Below, in pieces: positions 11,290 through 22,517 of a stretch of DNA of 55,983 nt. The position numbers were made by a program, and so were the translations under genes. How positions within the stretch are numbered: position 1 is the stretch's first letter; every line of letters starts with the position of its first letter. The notes under the pieces were generated by a model that was not told the origin of the DNA, ran no database searches, and worked only from the letters and a program-made list of their open reading frames with translations. Origin of the DNA: Fragilaria crotonensis (lineage: Eukaryota; Bacillariophyta; Fragilariophyceae; Fragilariales; Fragilariaceae); NCBI GenBank assembly GCA_022925895.1, contig JAKSYS010000403.1, forward strand, positions 1-55,983. Direction: 5' to 3'.

Positions 11290-14200
11290 TGTGATGAATC
11301 ATCAATCGCATCAGGGTGCCCGATGCCATATCATCGTTGTCACTAGCGAACTACCAATAGAACATCGATCGCCGTCTCTGCCCCCTTTCAAAGGCGCTTG
11401 ACTTAAACGTCACATGTACGACATACTGTCACATGTACTCCAGTACAAGTACGACGAACTCACTACTCCAGTACAAGCATAAACATAGTACCTGGACTAG
11501 TAAAATTATTCGTTGTGTCGGCACACTTCATACACAACTTCTAACGGCACCAAATTGTAGATCTCATAAAAGGCTTTCTTTTCAGCTACTCAAAGCCGTG
11601 ATACAATATGTATTGATGGAGTTATGAGTGGTCTAATTTTATTTTTCGAGATTTTTTTAAACATAGTACCTGGACTTTCAGTCACTAGTGTGGCAAATTG
11701 AGTCCCTTTTGACAATGTCAAGTTGGAACAAGTTTTTTCACGTTACAAGTATATCACAAGGGCCTATTCTACAGTTCTGCCATCTTGAAATTTATGTATT
11801 CAGCAATAAATACACTCGGATTGGCATTGAGATGGACAGCAGTAAAATTTCGAAGTTCGTAATGAAACTCTTGCTTTGTATGCGATTAAATTAGTAGCAT
11901 GCAATTTTTGTATGAAACATATGGAAAGTGCCGTAGGATTAAAAATTGCGACGTTGACGCACTTCAATGTTCAAAATTGACTTTGACCATGTTGATTTTG
12001 CAGTGGCCGTCAGAAATGCAAAAGTAAGTTATGTGACTGCAAATTTGACCGGACATTAGAATACCGGCATACTAACAAGTAATAACAGTGTCAAAGAAGC
12101 ACTACTGTCGTTCTTTGCATCTGTTGACATGATACAAAAATGTGCAATTAAATTACGAAGCAAAACTTTACATTCAAAAAATCCAAAATTTTAACTCGCC
12201 GCATCTTTTGAACTGTCCCACCTCACCACAAACAAGCTACAGTAACCCCATATGTTTGAGGGCATAGGACAATTCTCTAGTTACTGAAATGCACAATCTT
12301 CGTGCATGAATGTGGTGAAATGAGTGGTTTTAAAATCCGTCCAGCTACTCTCGTAATTTTGGTCGTCCAGATACTATGTTTATGCTTGTACTTAGTATTT
12401 CTCAGTACTGCAGTACTGGGGGATGAGTTTGAGGGAAAAGAAATTCGTGCTCAAATCTCAAATACTGTACTTGTACCCTTGCTCCAGTAGCATATCATTC
12501 GCCCTGCTTACTATCACATCATCGGCTACGACCGGTAGAAAAGGTTTGCACCTGCAGAAGTGGACATGTTTTCTTTGTCCAAAGTCCAGGGTCCATAGTC
12601 CATAGCTGCAAAAGCAAGCAAACAGCAGCTACCTGTATCCATTGACATGACAGCCTGAATGACAGACAGCAGGTGCAGAGAAGTCACCTTGTCCTGCCAA
12701 CATCTCAGATTTATGAGTGAGGGGTGAGGGCATTGAAGGCAGAATTCCAATCCAGCACTCAGAGGAGTCTGTGAAGCTAAGCCTGCTGAAGCATAAAGAA
12801 CTTGAGGATAAAGGCACAATCTCAATTGGTCAGTCATCTTTGCTAGTACTCTATTGATCAAGGAGATCACCCATTGCTGATCATTGTCACACAGAGTAGC
12901 GCATCCATCACAACCGGCAGCAAGCTATTCCCAGGTTTACTTTGTGACAATAGTTGTCCAACATTGAAACAACGTCGTCGATGATTGACATCATGAGGTC
13001 AGTTTTCAGTAAATGAAGGTGGTGCCAGCTGTGAGTGCCTGGTAGTGGTGACACTGGAAAGAATCAAAAATGACGGACATGGATCTACTGCCATTGCTAC
13101 TGCTGATGATGTGATTGATCAAGATGTAGTAGATGCTCTTCTGTCTGTGGAATTAGCTCAGTTACAGTACTCAGGCGCAGAAATGCATAAATACAGCATC
13201 ACAATCACACGGAGATGCTGATCGAAGTGCAGAAAATGAAGTACTGGTACACAAGAGACGAGAGTGACCATTTATCACAGAAGATGCTATGTACCAAGCC
13301 ATGGATCAAATCAATTGGTAGTCAATTTCCCGTGGTACTTCTAGACTGGCAGCAGTAGCTACTGATGAGAGATCAGAATGCAAGGTAACGATCAAAGCAT
13401 TGGTTCCGGCAGCGGTTAGTCTGCAGCAGTAACATCTGTGTGTGTTACGTGTTACAATGTTACAATCCATCAAGGTGTCCCCATCACAGAGGCCACAGAT
13501 GAAGAAAATACTAAACTTCAGCGTCCAGGAAGATACCGGAGTGTATAATACCGTGTACCGTGTACGGCAGCTCTACTAGAAAAAGGTAGGTATCATTGTA
13601 CCATTGTACCTATCGAAAGAACCGAACACAACAGTACTGTACCAAGGTGGGTGCAAGGTGCAAGTACAGTACACGTGCGTGGTCCCAGATTCCAGTGAGA
13701 CATGCGGGAAATCCGAGCAACTGCAAGGTCTCAGAGTATGTTATCACCGTCTACGTCATGAAGGTAATTGCCCCTGATACTCCGAATACATGCTTACAGA
13801 TCGGATGTCCTCTTACTTGCACCACAGCGTCAGATACTCCGAGGTCATACTGAGGTGTAGGACATTCTGAGTTTGTTTGATCTTGTTTGTCGACTCCGAG
13901 TAATTGTGAAAGACAAATTGGAGCCAAACCTAAGTGCATCACGAAGGACCCAGTTGCAATCTTGAGAGTTCCAAACTGTGACCTGAGCGAATTAAGTTGA
14001 GTTTGGATGCAATCATACGACTAGTAAGCAGTAAGCACCATATATGCTATGACTATGACATACCAGAACCTGGTATTAGTTTTTCGGTCGAGTCCCGCGA
14101 ACCTCGACCCTCAACCTTCCACCCTCCGTCCATGACACATTTAAATCATTTTATTTAAATAAGACATACGACATACTAGTTGTACTGTTGGGGTTCGCAT

Positions 14201-15181
14201 TCACGCATTTACTCGGAGTACAACTGCAAGTACTTGGTACTAGTACTTGTATTCGAGAAACGCTGGAGACTTTTTCTCTCGCATTGGCGCCTTGGCATGT
14301 GTATGTCATACCATTTCGCAAAGTATGTACAAGTACCTGGGACCAGTAGACAAATAGTTCCAAACGCGGTTCAAGGTCCAAGCATACAAACGCGATATAT
14401 CGAGAAAAACATGAAACCTTGTCAAGAATACTTCGCAACCAAGTCGGCCTTTTTTTTTGACACAGATCGAACACGAAAGAGAAGGCTATTATTGCTTGCG
14501 TGAAGCTTGGTGATACGCGATACAGCGTCAACACGAACCCAGACCAGTGCACCTGGTCAGCGCACGAGCAACGATTGTAAATGGTTGTCTCAGCATCTCT
14601 TATGTACATGTTGCTTGCATAACACTGCTATGTTGATCTACAGTGTTACCCGGGATAACATGCCATGTTTGTTACAGTAGAGGACAGACTGCCGAATCGA
14701 ACCTGATCGACATGAAAGGTTACATCGTGACGAAGAAAGGCATACGACGACGGTAGCGCGTCTCGATGCCATTCTTGACTTGGTAGCTAGACGACTTTTG
14801 TTGAACACACCATAATCAAGAAGAAATCCCCAGGCTATGTCTGATGCCACGAAAAATGTCTAGGAAGAACTGGACAAAAATCGGTGCTTAGCTGGCAACA
14901 ACGCCCCGCGGTATATCGGTGGGAACTGAAAACCACGAACCACCCACGGCATTCGCTTTTTTCTTTGAAAGCGAAGCACCCGATGAGAAGTCTCGTTATA
15001 TTATCAACTTGCGCCACACTACGCGACTCTCTCGTAACTTGGATTATTAACCTTGTCAAGTTCGCATTTTTTTCTTGAGAAGCGAAGCGCCCGATGAGAA
15101 GACTTGTGGAAAAATCAAAATGATCCACACTTCGGGCTGGTCACATATTTCGATTTAATAACAGTCAAGACAAACTTCAAC
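11290..15181. other. Gene-poor intergenic region
   Basis: About 3.9 kb with no gene I can support. 11640-12250 is A/T-rich with no recognisable domain. 12400-14350 carries many GTAC palindromic words (for example 12395-12420, 13545-13665, 14230-14250, 14325-14350) and scattered tracts that may be old transposon debris, but no family is recognisable. From about 14640 the sequence matches, with many differences, the DNA upstream of the second M11 gene (from about 18055). This part therefore belongs to the duplicated unit and presumably contains the promoter of the first M11 gene. Confidence 0.5.
14969..15100 (+). promoter_or_regulatory. Duplicated promoter motif upstream of first M11 gene
   Basis: Two copies of a motif reading AAGCGAAGC-(A/G)CCCGATGAGAAG lie at about 14969-14991 and 15077-15100, 80-210 bp before the ATG at 15182. 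The first is preceded by TTCGCTTT, so it can form a small hairpin. Both positions are kept upstream of the second M11 gene although the flanks have diverged. That selective retention suggests a regulatory site, but no factor is known to me. Confidence 0.45.
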
Positions 15182-17071
15182 ATGAAAGCATGCGTGTTAA
15201 CATTATTGATGACATTGAATTGTTGCAGCGTGCTGCACGCTCAGAGCAACGAGGTGAGTGGAATAAGGAGGGCGTTCACTGGCATGTAAATACAATATCT
15301 CAACGTCTCATTGCGTTTGCTGTATTCCCATACAATGATGGACTCTTGCACCACATAGACAACGCAAAATGATCTTCGTCTCAGCACGACACCGTGTGTG
15401 GCCCTTGAAATCTTTGCCGACTATGAAGACAAGCGACACGTCGACGAAGCTTTGGGATGCGAGCTTCAAGGGGATGATCTCAACGGAAGGCAATACAGAA
15501 TGGTCCGAATCAATGGGCTCACGTCCAGTTGGGCGCGAAGCCAGAATGTCACGAGTGGAGCCACAACAATATATGTTCCAGGTGGGGCATTCATTGATGA
15601 CCACACAAGCGAGCTTGTCGTTCCGTCCGCAGCGAGAGTTAAAGTACGTACATGCACAGATATGTACGGATGGCACATCATGGTACTGTCACGACATGGA
15701 CTGACACCTTAAACTCGTGACCTTTCACAGATTGGACGCCGCAAAAAACTTGGAAGCCTCAGAGGCAGCGCATCAAGGCACGCAAACGTGATGGACCGCA
15801 CCAGCATGTCTGGGAATCGTCGTCTTCTCAGCACGGGTAGGAGAACGGTGATAGTGATTCGCATCGTAGCCATTGATTCAGCGACCACGGCAAGCGAGGC
15901 GCAATTGTCCGACGACATCTTTGGTACCAGCGGAGATGGCTTAAACCTCAAGTCAGGGTACAACTTCTGTTCCTACGGTCAGCTGCAGTTTGAGCCGTTG
16001 TCAACCAACGAACGCGTCGGAGCGGATGGGGTCTATACAGTCTACCTTCGAAACACCTATGTGGTGGGGTCCTCCAGTGGTAAAGTTTACGATGCTGCAC
16101 TGGCTCAGGTAACAGCCGACTTGGGAAAATCACCCAACCTTCTGGCTGACCATGTCATGTTCTGCATTCCTCCAGGGACAACCGGCGGCTGGATCGCATA
16201 TGCTGCCCCCAATCATTGGATGTCGGTGTACAATGACAAATGGTGCCAATATCCGTCTTCTGGTATGCACGAGCTTGGTAAGTCCATATTGTCTAGCCTC
16301 GTGCAAACCTTGCAGTGCAAAGGATACGCACCACTCAACTCGAACTATACATTCCGTAGGTCACAATCTAAATCTGCACCACTCTGGAGAAGGAAATGAT
16401 GAGTATAACGACCAATCAGGACTCATGGTATGTATCGTCATAGTCATCAAGGATGAGACCCCGAAAGCGCGACGCGAGCCAAATTCTTCTCTTTCTCACC
16501 CAGTACTTTTTACCCATTTCTGCAGGGGTATTCATATGGTTCGGACGACACACCCAATATGTGCTTCAATGGCGCCAAAACTTGGCAACTTGGTTGGCAC
16601 AGCGACTTTCATTTGGACCTTCCGGTTGGGAATGACTTCAACTGGATTGGAAATCTGGTTGGCTTCGCCGAACGGAGCTCTGCATCTCCATCAGATCGAA
16701 TGATTATCAGAATTCGCAGCACCAGTAAAGATTTTTACATTCATTTCAATCGAAAAATTGGAATGAACTCTGGAACACTGGAGGGAGGCAATCAAGTCCA
16801 TGTTTCTACTCGATCCCCGGGCACCGGACTGGCAGTATCTTACCTGTTGGCAAAAGTCAGTGGTGGCGGTATGTTCACCATCCCGAATTTCAATGGAAGT
16901 GGCAAGGAATTGTCAGTTGTTGTGTCAAGTATATCACTTGGTACCGTTCCGGCAAGAGCCACGGTATCGATTCAATTTGCGCTCCCTCCTCCGCCAACGA
17001 CTGGGTCCGATCGGTCTTCGCCGACAACAAAAGCGCCCACAGCTAAAAAGAAGAGGAAGAGATTTCATTAG
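15182..17071 (+). CDS. Secreted M11 gametolysin-type metalloprotease, copy A
   Basis: Zinc endopeptidase of family M11 (gametolysin/autolysin), which in green algae digests cell-wall glycoproteins; the role here is inferred. Five exons: 15182-15253, 15359-15643, 15731-16277, 16360-16427 and 16526-17071, giving 505 aa. Exon 1 is a signal peptide (MKACVLTLLMTLNCCSVLHA). Residues up to about 150 look like a propeptide. The catalytic core has CSYGQLQFEP, APNHWMSVYNDKW, the zinc motif HELGHNLNLHH (H299, E300, H303, H309) split by intron 3, and Met-turn QSGLMGYS (M324) split by intron 4. The zinc site and Met-turn appear only after splicing, which strongly supports the exon model. Intron 2 contains an in-frame TAA. 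The tail is a PT-rich linker followed by a basic KKKRKRFH end. Tandem paralogue of the gene at 18615. Confidence 0.93.
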
Positions 17072-18614
17072 GAAGCGAAATCGTACACGCATTCCTTTCG
17101 ACCTTGATACCACGACGTTGTCATCAACTTAGGTGGATTTTCGTCGACACGATGTAGTAAGCGATTAAAGTCGTAGGTCGTAGTATAATAATCCTTATCA
17201 TGGATAGGTTAGAGAAGGCTTCCAGCAAGGCTTGACACAGCGACATGGATTGTGCTTTAATCGATTTTGAAGAGCAACCACGCAACCACGCAACCACTGA
17301 TATCGCACCGAGAACACGAAGTTAGTGTATTGTGTCTCCTCCCATCAGCGAAGTCTCTGTTATGAGTTATGATCTTACGATGCGTGCCGGTGATAGTATT
17401 TCAGTACTGTACCTGGTACTCCGAGTGCAACATTTCGTATGAACGCAGCCAGAAGTTTTGCTGCGGGCTACGGCTGGGCTGTACGCTGCAGTACTGTTCT
17501 TGCAACGCTATGTCGAGTATTGCTATAACTTCATACAATATAAGTGCTGCGAACTCTCGACTTGCATAAATTGAGCCGCAACGACATGGGTGTTGCCAAC
17601 GTTTTCCGCAGCAACAGCGAGACTTGAGAAACACTTCAGTCGTTTTCCTCTAAGTGTTTGCTCGAAAATGATAAATGTAGCTAATTGTGCTTCCGTTCAA
17701 AACCGTCATTTGCCCGACCTTTCCACCACTTAGTAGTTCAGAAAGGGGATCGCACCATTTGAGTACTGGAGTACCCGAGTATCTGGAGTACCAGCGACCT
17801 TCTGTGATAAAGCAAAAAGTCATCAACTTTCACACCTAGGCAGCCGTTTTCAACGACACACGACCGACCATACAGTTCTTCAGGTTAGTCTGGGGCTGAG
17901 CGAACAAGAAACGAGAAGGATAGTAAAATTGCAACTGTTGACGATATGCACTACGCACCTCAGCGTCAACGGTAGACCTGATAAACGCACGAGAGAAGAA
18001 TGCAGATGGGTGTATCAATATCGTTCACATTTTTGATGCTTGCAGAACACACCGCAATGTTGACACCCGGAATAACATCGGCACGTTGTCAAAGGGGAAG
18101 GACTGCCTTGTGATTGACAGAATTGAACCCGATCGTCATCAGGATTTAAATCATGGCGACAATGACGAAAATACCGCATCACGTACCATTCTTGCCTTTG
18201 GAATGATATTTGTGTTGAACACGCTGCGATGGAGCGCAAGAAAACAAACCATCAACCTCTTCTGATTTGATGTCGAAAAAGTTCTTCGAGAACTCGAGGA
18301 ATCAATGCCTTCAACTGACAAAATGCTAAACAAAGGAAAACTCTCTCTAGGAATGATGGTGGAAAGCAACGAACATCCCGTGCTTCGCATTTTCTTTGCA
18401 AAGCGAAGCATCAGATGTAACGACTCAACACAAAATCAACTTGCCCAACATAAATTAGAAGCTACTCTCATAATTTGGTTGATAACCGAGTCTTGTTCGC
18501 GATTATACTTGAGAAGCGAAGCGGTCGATGAGAAGACACATGTCAAAATCGACTTCTCCACACTCCGCTCTTGTCACATAATTCAATTGAATAACTCTCA
18601 AGACAAACTTCAAC
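17072..18614. other. Spacer between the tandem M11 genes
   Basis: About 1.5 kb without a gene. The first part is the 3' flank of copy A, starting with GGAAGCGAAATCG, similar to the flank just after copy B. GTAC palindromic words occur at 17400-17430 and 17760-17795. From about 18055 to 18614 it is a diverged copy of the sequence upstream of copy A. Confidence 0.55.
18395..18536 (+). promoter_or_regulatory. Duplicated promoter motif upstream of second M11 gene
   Basis: Counterparts of the two motifs before copy A: AAAGCGAAGCATCAGATG at about 18399, preceded by an inverted TGCTTCGC so that it forms a stem, and GAAGCGAAGCGGTCGATGAG at about 18513. They are followed by CAAGACAAACTTCAACATGAAG at the start codon, the same as in copy A. 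Same caveats as for the copy A element. Confidence 0.45.
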
Positions 18615-20492
18615 ATGAAGGCATTTGTGTTTACATTATTGATGGCATTGAATTGTTGCAGCCTGCTGCACGCTCAGAGCAACGAGGTGAGTGGAATAAG
18701 GAGGGCTTTCACTGGCGTGTAAATGCAATGTCTCAAACCCTCGTTGCGTTGCTGCATTCACATTGAATATGGAACACTTACAATGCACAGACAACGGAAA
18801 GTGACCTTCGTCTCAGCACGACGCCGTGTGTGGCCCTTGAGATCCTTGCCGACTATCAAGACAAGCGACACGTCGACGAAGCTCTGGGATGCGAGCTTCA
18901 AGGGGATGATCTCAACGGAAGGCAGTACAGGATGGTCCGAATCAAAGGGCTCACATCCAGTTGGGCGCGAAGTCAGAATGTCACGAGTGGAGCCTCAACG
19001 ATATTCGTTCCGGATGGGGCAGTCATTGATGACCAAACAAGTGAGCTTGTCATTCCGACCGCAGCGAGAATTAAAGTACGTATACGCAATGATATGTTCG
19101 GATGGCACATCATGGTACCGTCACGACATGGACTGACACCGTACACTCGTAATCCTTCACAGATTGGACGCCGCAAGAAGCATAGAAACCTCCGAGGCAG
19201 CGAGTCGAGCCTCGCAAACGCGATGGACCGCACCAGTATGGCGCGGGGTCGTCATCTACTCAGCACAGGTAGGAGAACGGTGATAGTGATTCGCATCGTA
19301 GCCATTGATTCAGCGACCACGGCAAGCGAGGCGCAATTGTCCGACGACATCTTTGGTACCAACGGAGATGGCTTAAACCTCAAGTCAGGGTACAATAAAT
19401 GTTCCTACGGTCAGCTGCAGTTTGAGCCGATGTCAACCAACGCACGCATCGGAACAGACGGGGTGTACACTGTCTACCTTCGAAACACCTATGTGGTGGG
19501 GTCCTCCGGTGATATGGTGTACGATGCTGCACTAGCTCAAGCAACAGCCGACTTGGGAAAATCACCCAACCTTCTGGCTGACCATGTCATGTTCTGCATC
19601 CCTCCCAGGACTACCGGCGGCTGGATCGCATATGCTGCCCCCAATCATTGGATGTCGGTGTACAATGACAAATGGTGCCAATACCCGTCGTCTAGTATGC
19701 ACGAGCTTGGTAAGTCCATGTTGTCTAGCCTCGTCCAAACCTTGTAGCGAGGCGTATACGAATTACTCAACCCGATGTATGTACTCCGTAGGTCACAATC
19801 TTAATCTGCACCACTCTGGAGAGGGATCCAACGAGTATGACGACCAATCAGGACTCATGGTATGTAATGTCACAGCCATCAAGATTGAGATCCCGAAAAC
19901 ACATGCCGAGCCATATTCTTTTCTTGCTCACCCCTGTTTCTTCCTTGACGTTCTGCAGGGGTATTCTTATAATTCGGACGACACCCCAAGCATGTGCTTC
20001 AATGGTGCCAAAACTTGGCAACTTGGTTGGCACAGCAACTTTCATTTGGACCTTCCAGTTGGGAATGCCTTCAACTGGACTGGAAATCTGGTTGGCTTCG
20101 CCGAACGGAGCTCTGCATCCTTATCAGATCGAATGATTATCAGAATTCGCGCCAGCAGTAAAGATTTTTACATTCATTTCAATCGAAAAATTGGAATGAA
20201 CTCTGGAACATTGGAGGGAGGTAATCAAGTCCATGTGTCGACTCGAGTCCCGGGCACCGGACTCGCAGTATCTTATCTCTTGGCAAAAATCAGCAGTGGT
20301 GGAACATACACCCTTCCAATCTTGAATTCCAGTGGCAAGGCATTAACAGTTGTTGTCTCAAGCATATCACTGGGAACCATTCCGGCAAGAGCCACTGTAT
20401 CGATTCAGTTCGGACTCAACCCTACTGTGCGTTCGCCGGCAACACCAGCGCCCACGAAGAAGAAGAAGAAGAATAACAAGTTTCGTTGGTAG
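18615..20492 (+). CDS. Secreted M11 gametolysin-type metalloprotease, copy B
   Basis: Paralogue of the gene at 15182 with the same five exons: 18615-18686, 18791-19075, 19163-19709, 19792-19859 and 19959-20492, giving 501 aa. Exons 1-4 have the same lengths as in copy A and the intron lengths differ by no more than one base, so the duplication included introns and promoter. The signal peptide is MKAFVFTLLMALNCCSLLHA. Splicing creates HELGHNLNLHH and Met-turn QSGLMGYS, as in copy A, so both should be active. Differences cluster in the propeptide and in the C-terminal tail, which ends in a lysine-rich KKKKKNNKFRW. Here the 87-bp intron 2 has no in-frame stop, so retaining it would add 29 residues and keep the frame. 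I prefer splicing because copy A has a stop there. Confidence 0.93.
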
Positions 20493-21173
20493 TGGGGAAG
20501 CGAAGTCGTCGGGTGTGTGGTGTGCTTCGTACTCGTACTGTATACCGGTCTTCCTTCTCAGTCCTTGTAAAGGGTACTGTACATTGTATCACGACGAACC
20601 ACCAACGCTATGTCATACTTGTATGCATATCTGTAGATATGGTACAGGGACCGGTACCGGTAATGGTGCACTGTGCACACTCTTACACGCATGCAAAATG
20701 CATATATCTGCATATGGATAAATGCTCTACTTGATACGCTACTGTACATAGACAGCAAATACTGTTATACGTCATACATCGTCATAAAATTCTAACAGCA
20801 TAGAGAATGTGCGTATCGTATTTGATATACTGTACGGTACATATTACATATGTCATACGTCATACGAGTTGCAGTTCACTCGGAGTCGAGGTACACGTAA
20901 CACGTATGATATCAAGTGTGCTATACAATATGATATGTCTCCTGAATGATGTGTGATATACATATATATATATATGATATGCATACAAGTATGGTATTGT
21001 AAGATTGTACAGCAGCCAGACAAATGCACAGGGGTCACTGTACTAATTTCAACGACTACTGTAGTGGAGTTTCATCAAGTCAATTGCCAATTCACTTATA
21101 CCTCTCCTATTGTGTGGAATGGTGGCGAATAGATTCAGGGATCTGCGGGAGAGCAAGTTCGCAGTCCACAGCC
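20493..21173. other. Intergenic region with simple repeats
   Basis: 681 bp between M11 copy B and the AlkB-like gene. It holds GTAC-type and GTCATACGTCATAC-type repeated words at 20755-20880 and a TATATATATATA tract at about 20963-20975. No gene seen. It must contain the AlkB-like gene promoter. Confidence 0.5.
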
Positions 21174-22457
21174 ATGAAATTTGAATGGCAAGCCAGGAAT
21201 CTGAGGCGTGGAATACGAGTACAACAACTATTGACGACAGCCTTGTTGGTTCTTCTTGCACACACGACAGAGTCGTTGGCGCTGAGTAGCACAAGCAGTC
21301 GCAGTCCACTTTCTCTCAAGGCCAGACTCCAAAAGTGTTACACTCCAACCGATGTACTAAACTTCGTAACGCAAGTTGACTTGACACGCAACAATGATCC
21401 CACGGGAGAGATTTCTTCCCATTGTTTGGTGCGTCTATCGAAGCAACTCATTCATCTCGACAATCAACAACGACACGAGGGTATGACCGATGCGTGGAAA
21501 TCTACATTGACTATAAATTGTGAACCATGGAGGAAACTGAGTACAAATCTTGAGCAAGTCATCCAAGCTATCGACTGTAACAGTGCCAATCTAGTAGATG
21601 CATCCGCATTCGTGGATTATCACGTCGAAGGCATCAAGAGTATGAGTGTTCTGGTTCGCATACTTCCTGCTATTGGTACTCTTTGGGTTCCATTCCTGGA
21701 ACGACTGCAAGACCAGACACACCGTATCGTTCAAGTTGGACTGGAGCCTTATCAATTATCTGGACTTTATTGGGCACTAGAAGCTCTCACTCGGCACTGT
21801 TTTGGCGATTGTCGTGTACCAGTCTCCGTGCGACACGCCCACGACGAATTAGGCCTTCCGTTTCGAGTACGTCCTGGTTGCATGGCAAGCATCCCGGACT
21901 TTACCTTGGAAAATTTGATATCACAGGTCAACTATCAAGTGGATGCGATCCAAACATCATCCAATCTAGTGGTTCAAGAAAGGCGAAAAACAGCATGGGA
22001 AGGAGATGACGGGGTAGCTCCGTTCGCCTACTCTGGTAAGTCCATGGTCAGGAACCCCTGGTCACCCTTGGTCAAGGCATCGAGAGATCGATTGATGGAT
22101 GTGAGTGGCATCTACTACGATGGATGTCTGCTGAATCTCTATCCTGATGGTGGCAGTGGAATGCGGTATCACAGCGACCCAGATCAAGGAGTGTTGTGGG
22201 ATTACGAGACGGCTGTCGTTAGTCTTGGAGCGACAAGACGATTCTCCTTTCGTCACAATACCGCCTCGATGGAGGGAGCTAGTAGTAGTAGCTCACAGCA
22301 GCAGCAGCGTCCCCATACGTTTGTTTTGATGCACGGTGACGTGGTGGAAATGTTTGGAGACTGTCAAAGTAAATTTCAGCACACGGTCCGAACTGCGGAT
22401 GAAAAAAATGAAGAGGCAGCAAGGGCTAGTCTGGTATTTAAACGAACTCTATCATGA
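21174..22457 (+). CDS. AlkB-like 2-oxoglutarate/Fe(II) dioxygenase with leader peptide
   Basis: Single-exon gene of 427 aa; the ATG at 21174 is the first in-frame ATG next to a plausible leader, although the frame is open from 21024. The C-terminal third is an AlkB-type 2OG-Fe(II) oxygenase. It has NLYPDGGSGMRYHSD, giving Fe ligands H333 and D335, then VSLGATRRFSFRH, HGDVVEMFG, the third ligand H403 (QHTVR), and R417/R424 (RASLVFKRTL) as 2OG and substrate arginines. A poly-Ser/Gln insert (371-389) lies between the strands. The N-terminus has a hydrophobic stretch LLTTALLVLLAHTTESLA that looks like a signal peptide, unusual for a nucleic-acid demethylase, and the middle (residues 50-280) matches nothing I know. 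The substrate could be alkylated DNA or RNA in an organelle, but this is inference. It converges on the lipase gene, 60 bp away. Confidence 0.85.
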   Translation: MKFEWQARNLRRGIRVQQLLTTALLVLLAHTTESLALSSTSSRSPLSLKARLQKCYTPTDVLNFVTQVDLTRNNDPTGEISSHCLVRLSKQLIHLDNQQRHEGMTDAWKSTLTINCEPWRKLSTNLEQVIQAIDCNSANLVDASAFVDYHVEGIKSMSVLVRILPAIGTLWVPFLERLQDQTHRIVQVGLEPYQLSGLYWALEALTRHCFGDCRVPVSVRHAHDELGLPFRVRPGCMASIPDFTLENLISQVNYQVDAIQTSSNLVVQERRKTAWEGDDGVAPFAYSGKSMVRNPWSPLVKASRDRLMDVSGIYYDGCLLNLYPDGGSGMRYHSDPDQGVLWDYETAVVSLGATRRFSFRHNTASMEGASSSSSQQQQRPHTFVLMHGDVVEMFGDCQSKFQHTVRTADEKNEEAARASLVFKRTLS

Positions 22458-22517
22458 TAGGATAGCGCCTACCTTTGACTTTTAAACAAACCCTTACTGT
22501 CTTTCATTTCTTAGTAA

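Noticed and set aside
12302..12870. Short frames in the gene-poor region
   Set aside because: No domain, signal peptide or splice-linked partner. Their residues come from repeated GTAC and CAG words.
21024..21173. 50-codon upstream extension of the AlkB-like gene
   Set aside because: It lacks an ATG and would place the hydrophobic leader internally. The ATG at 21174 gives a normal leader.
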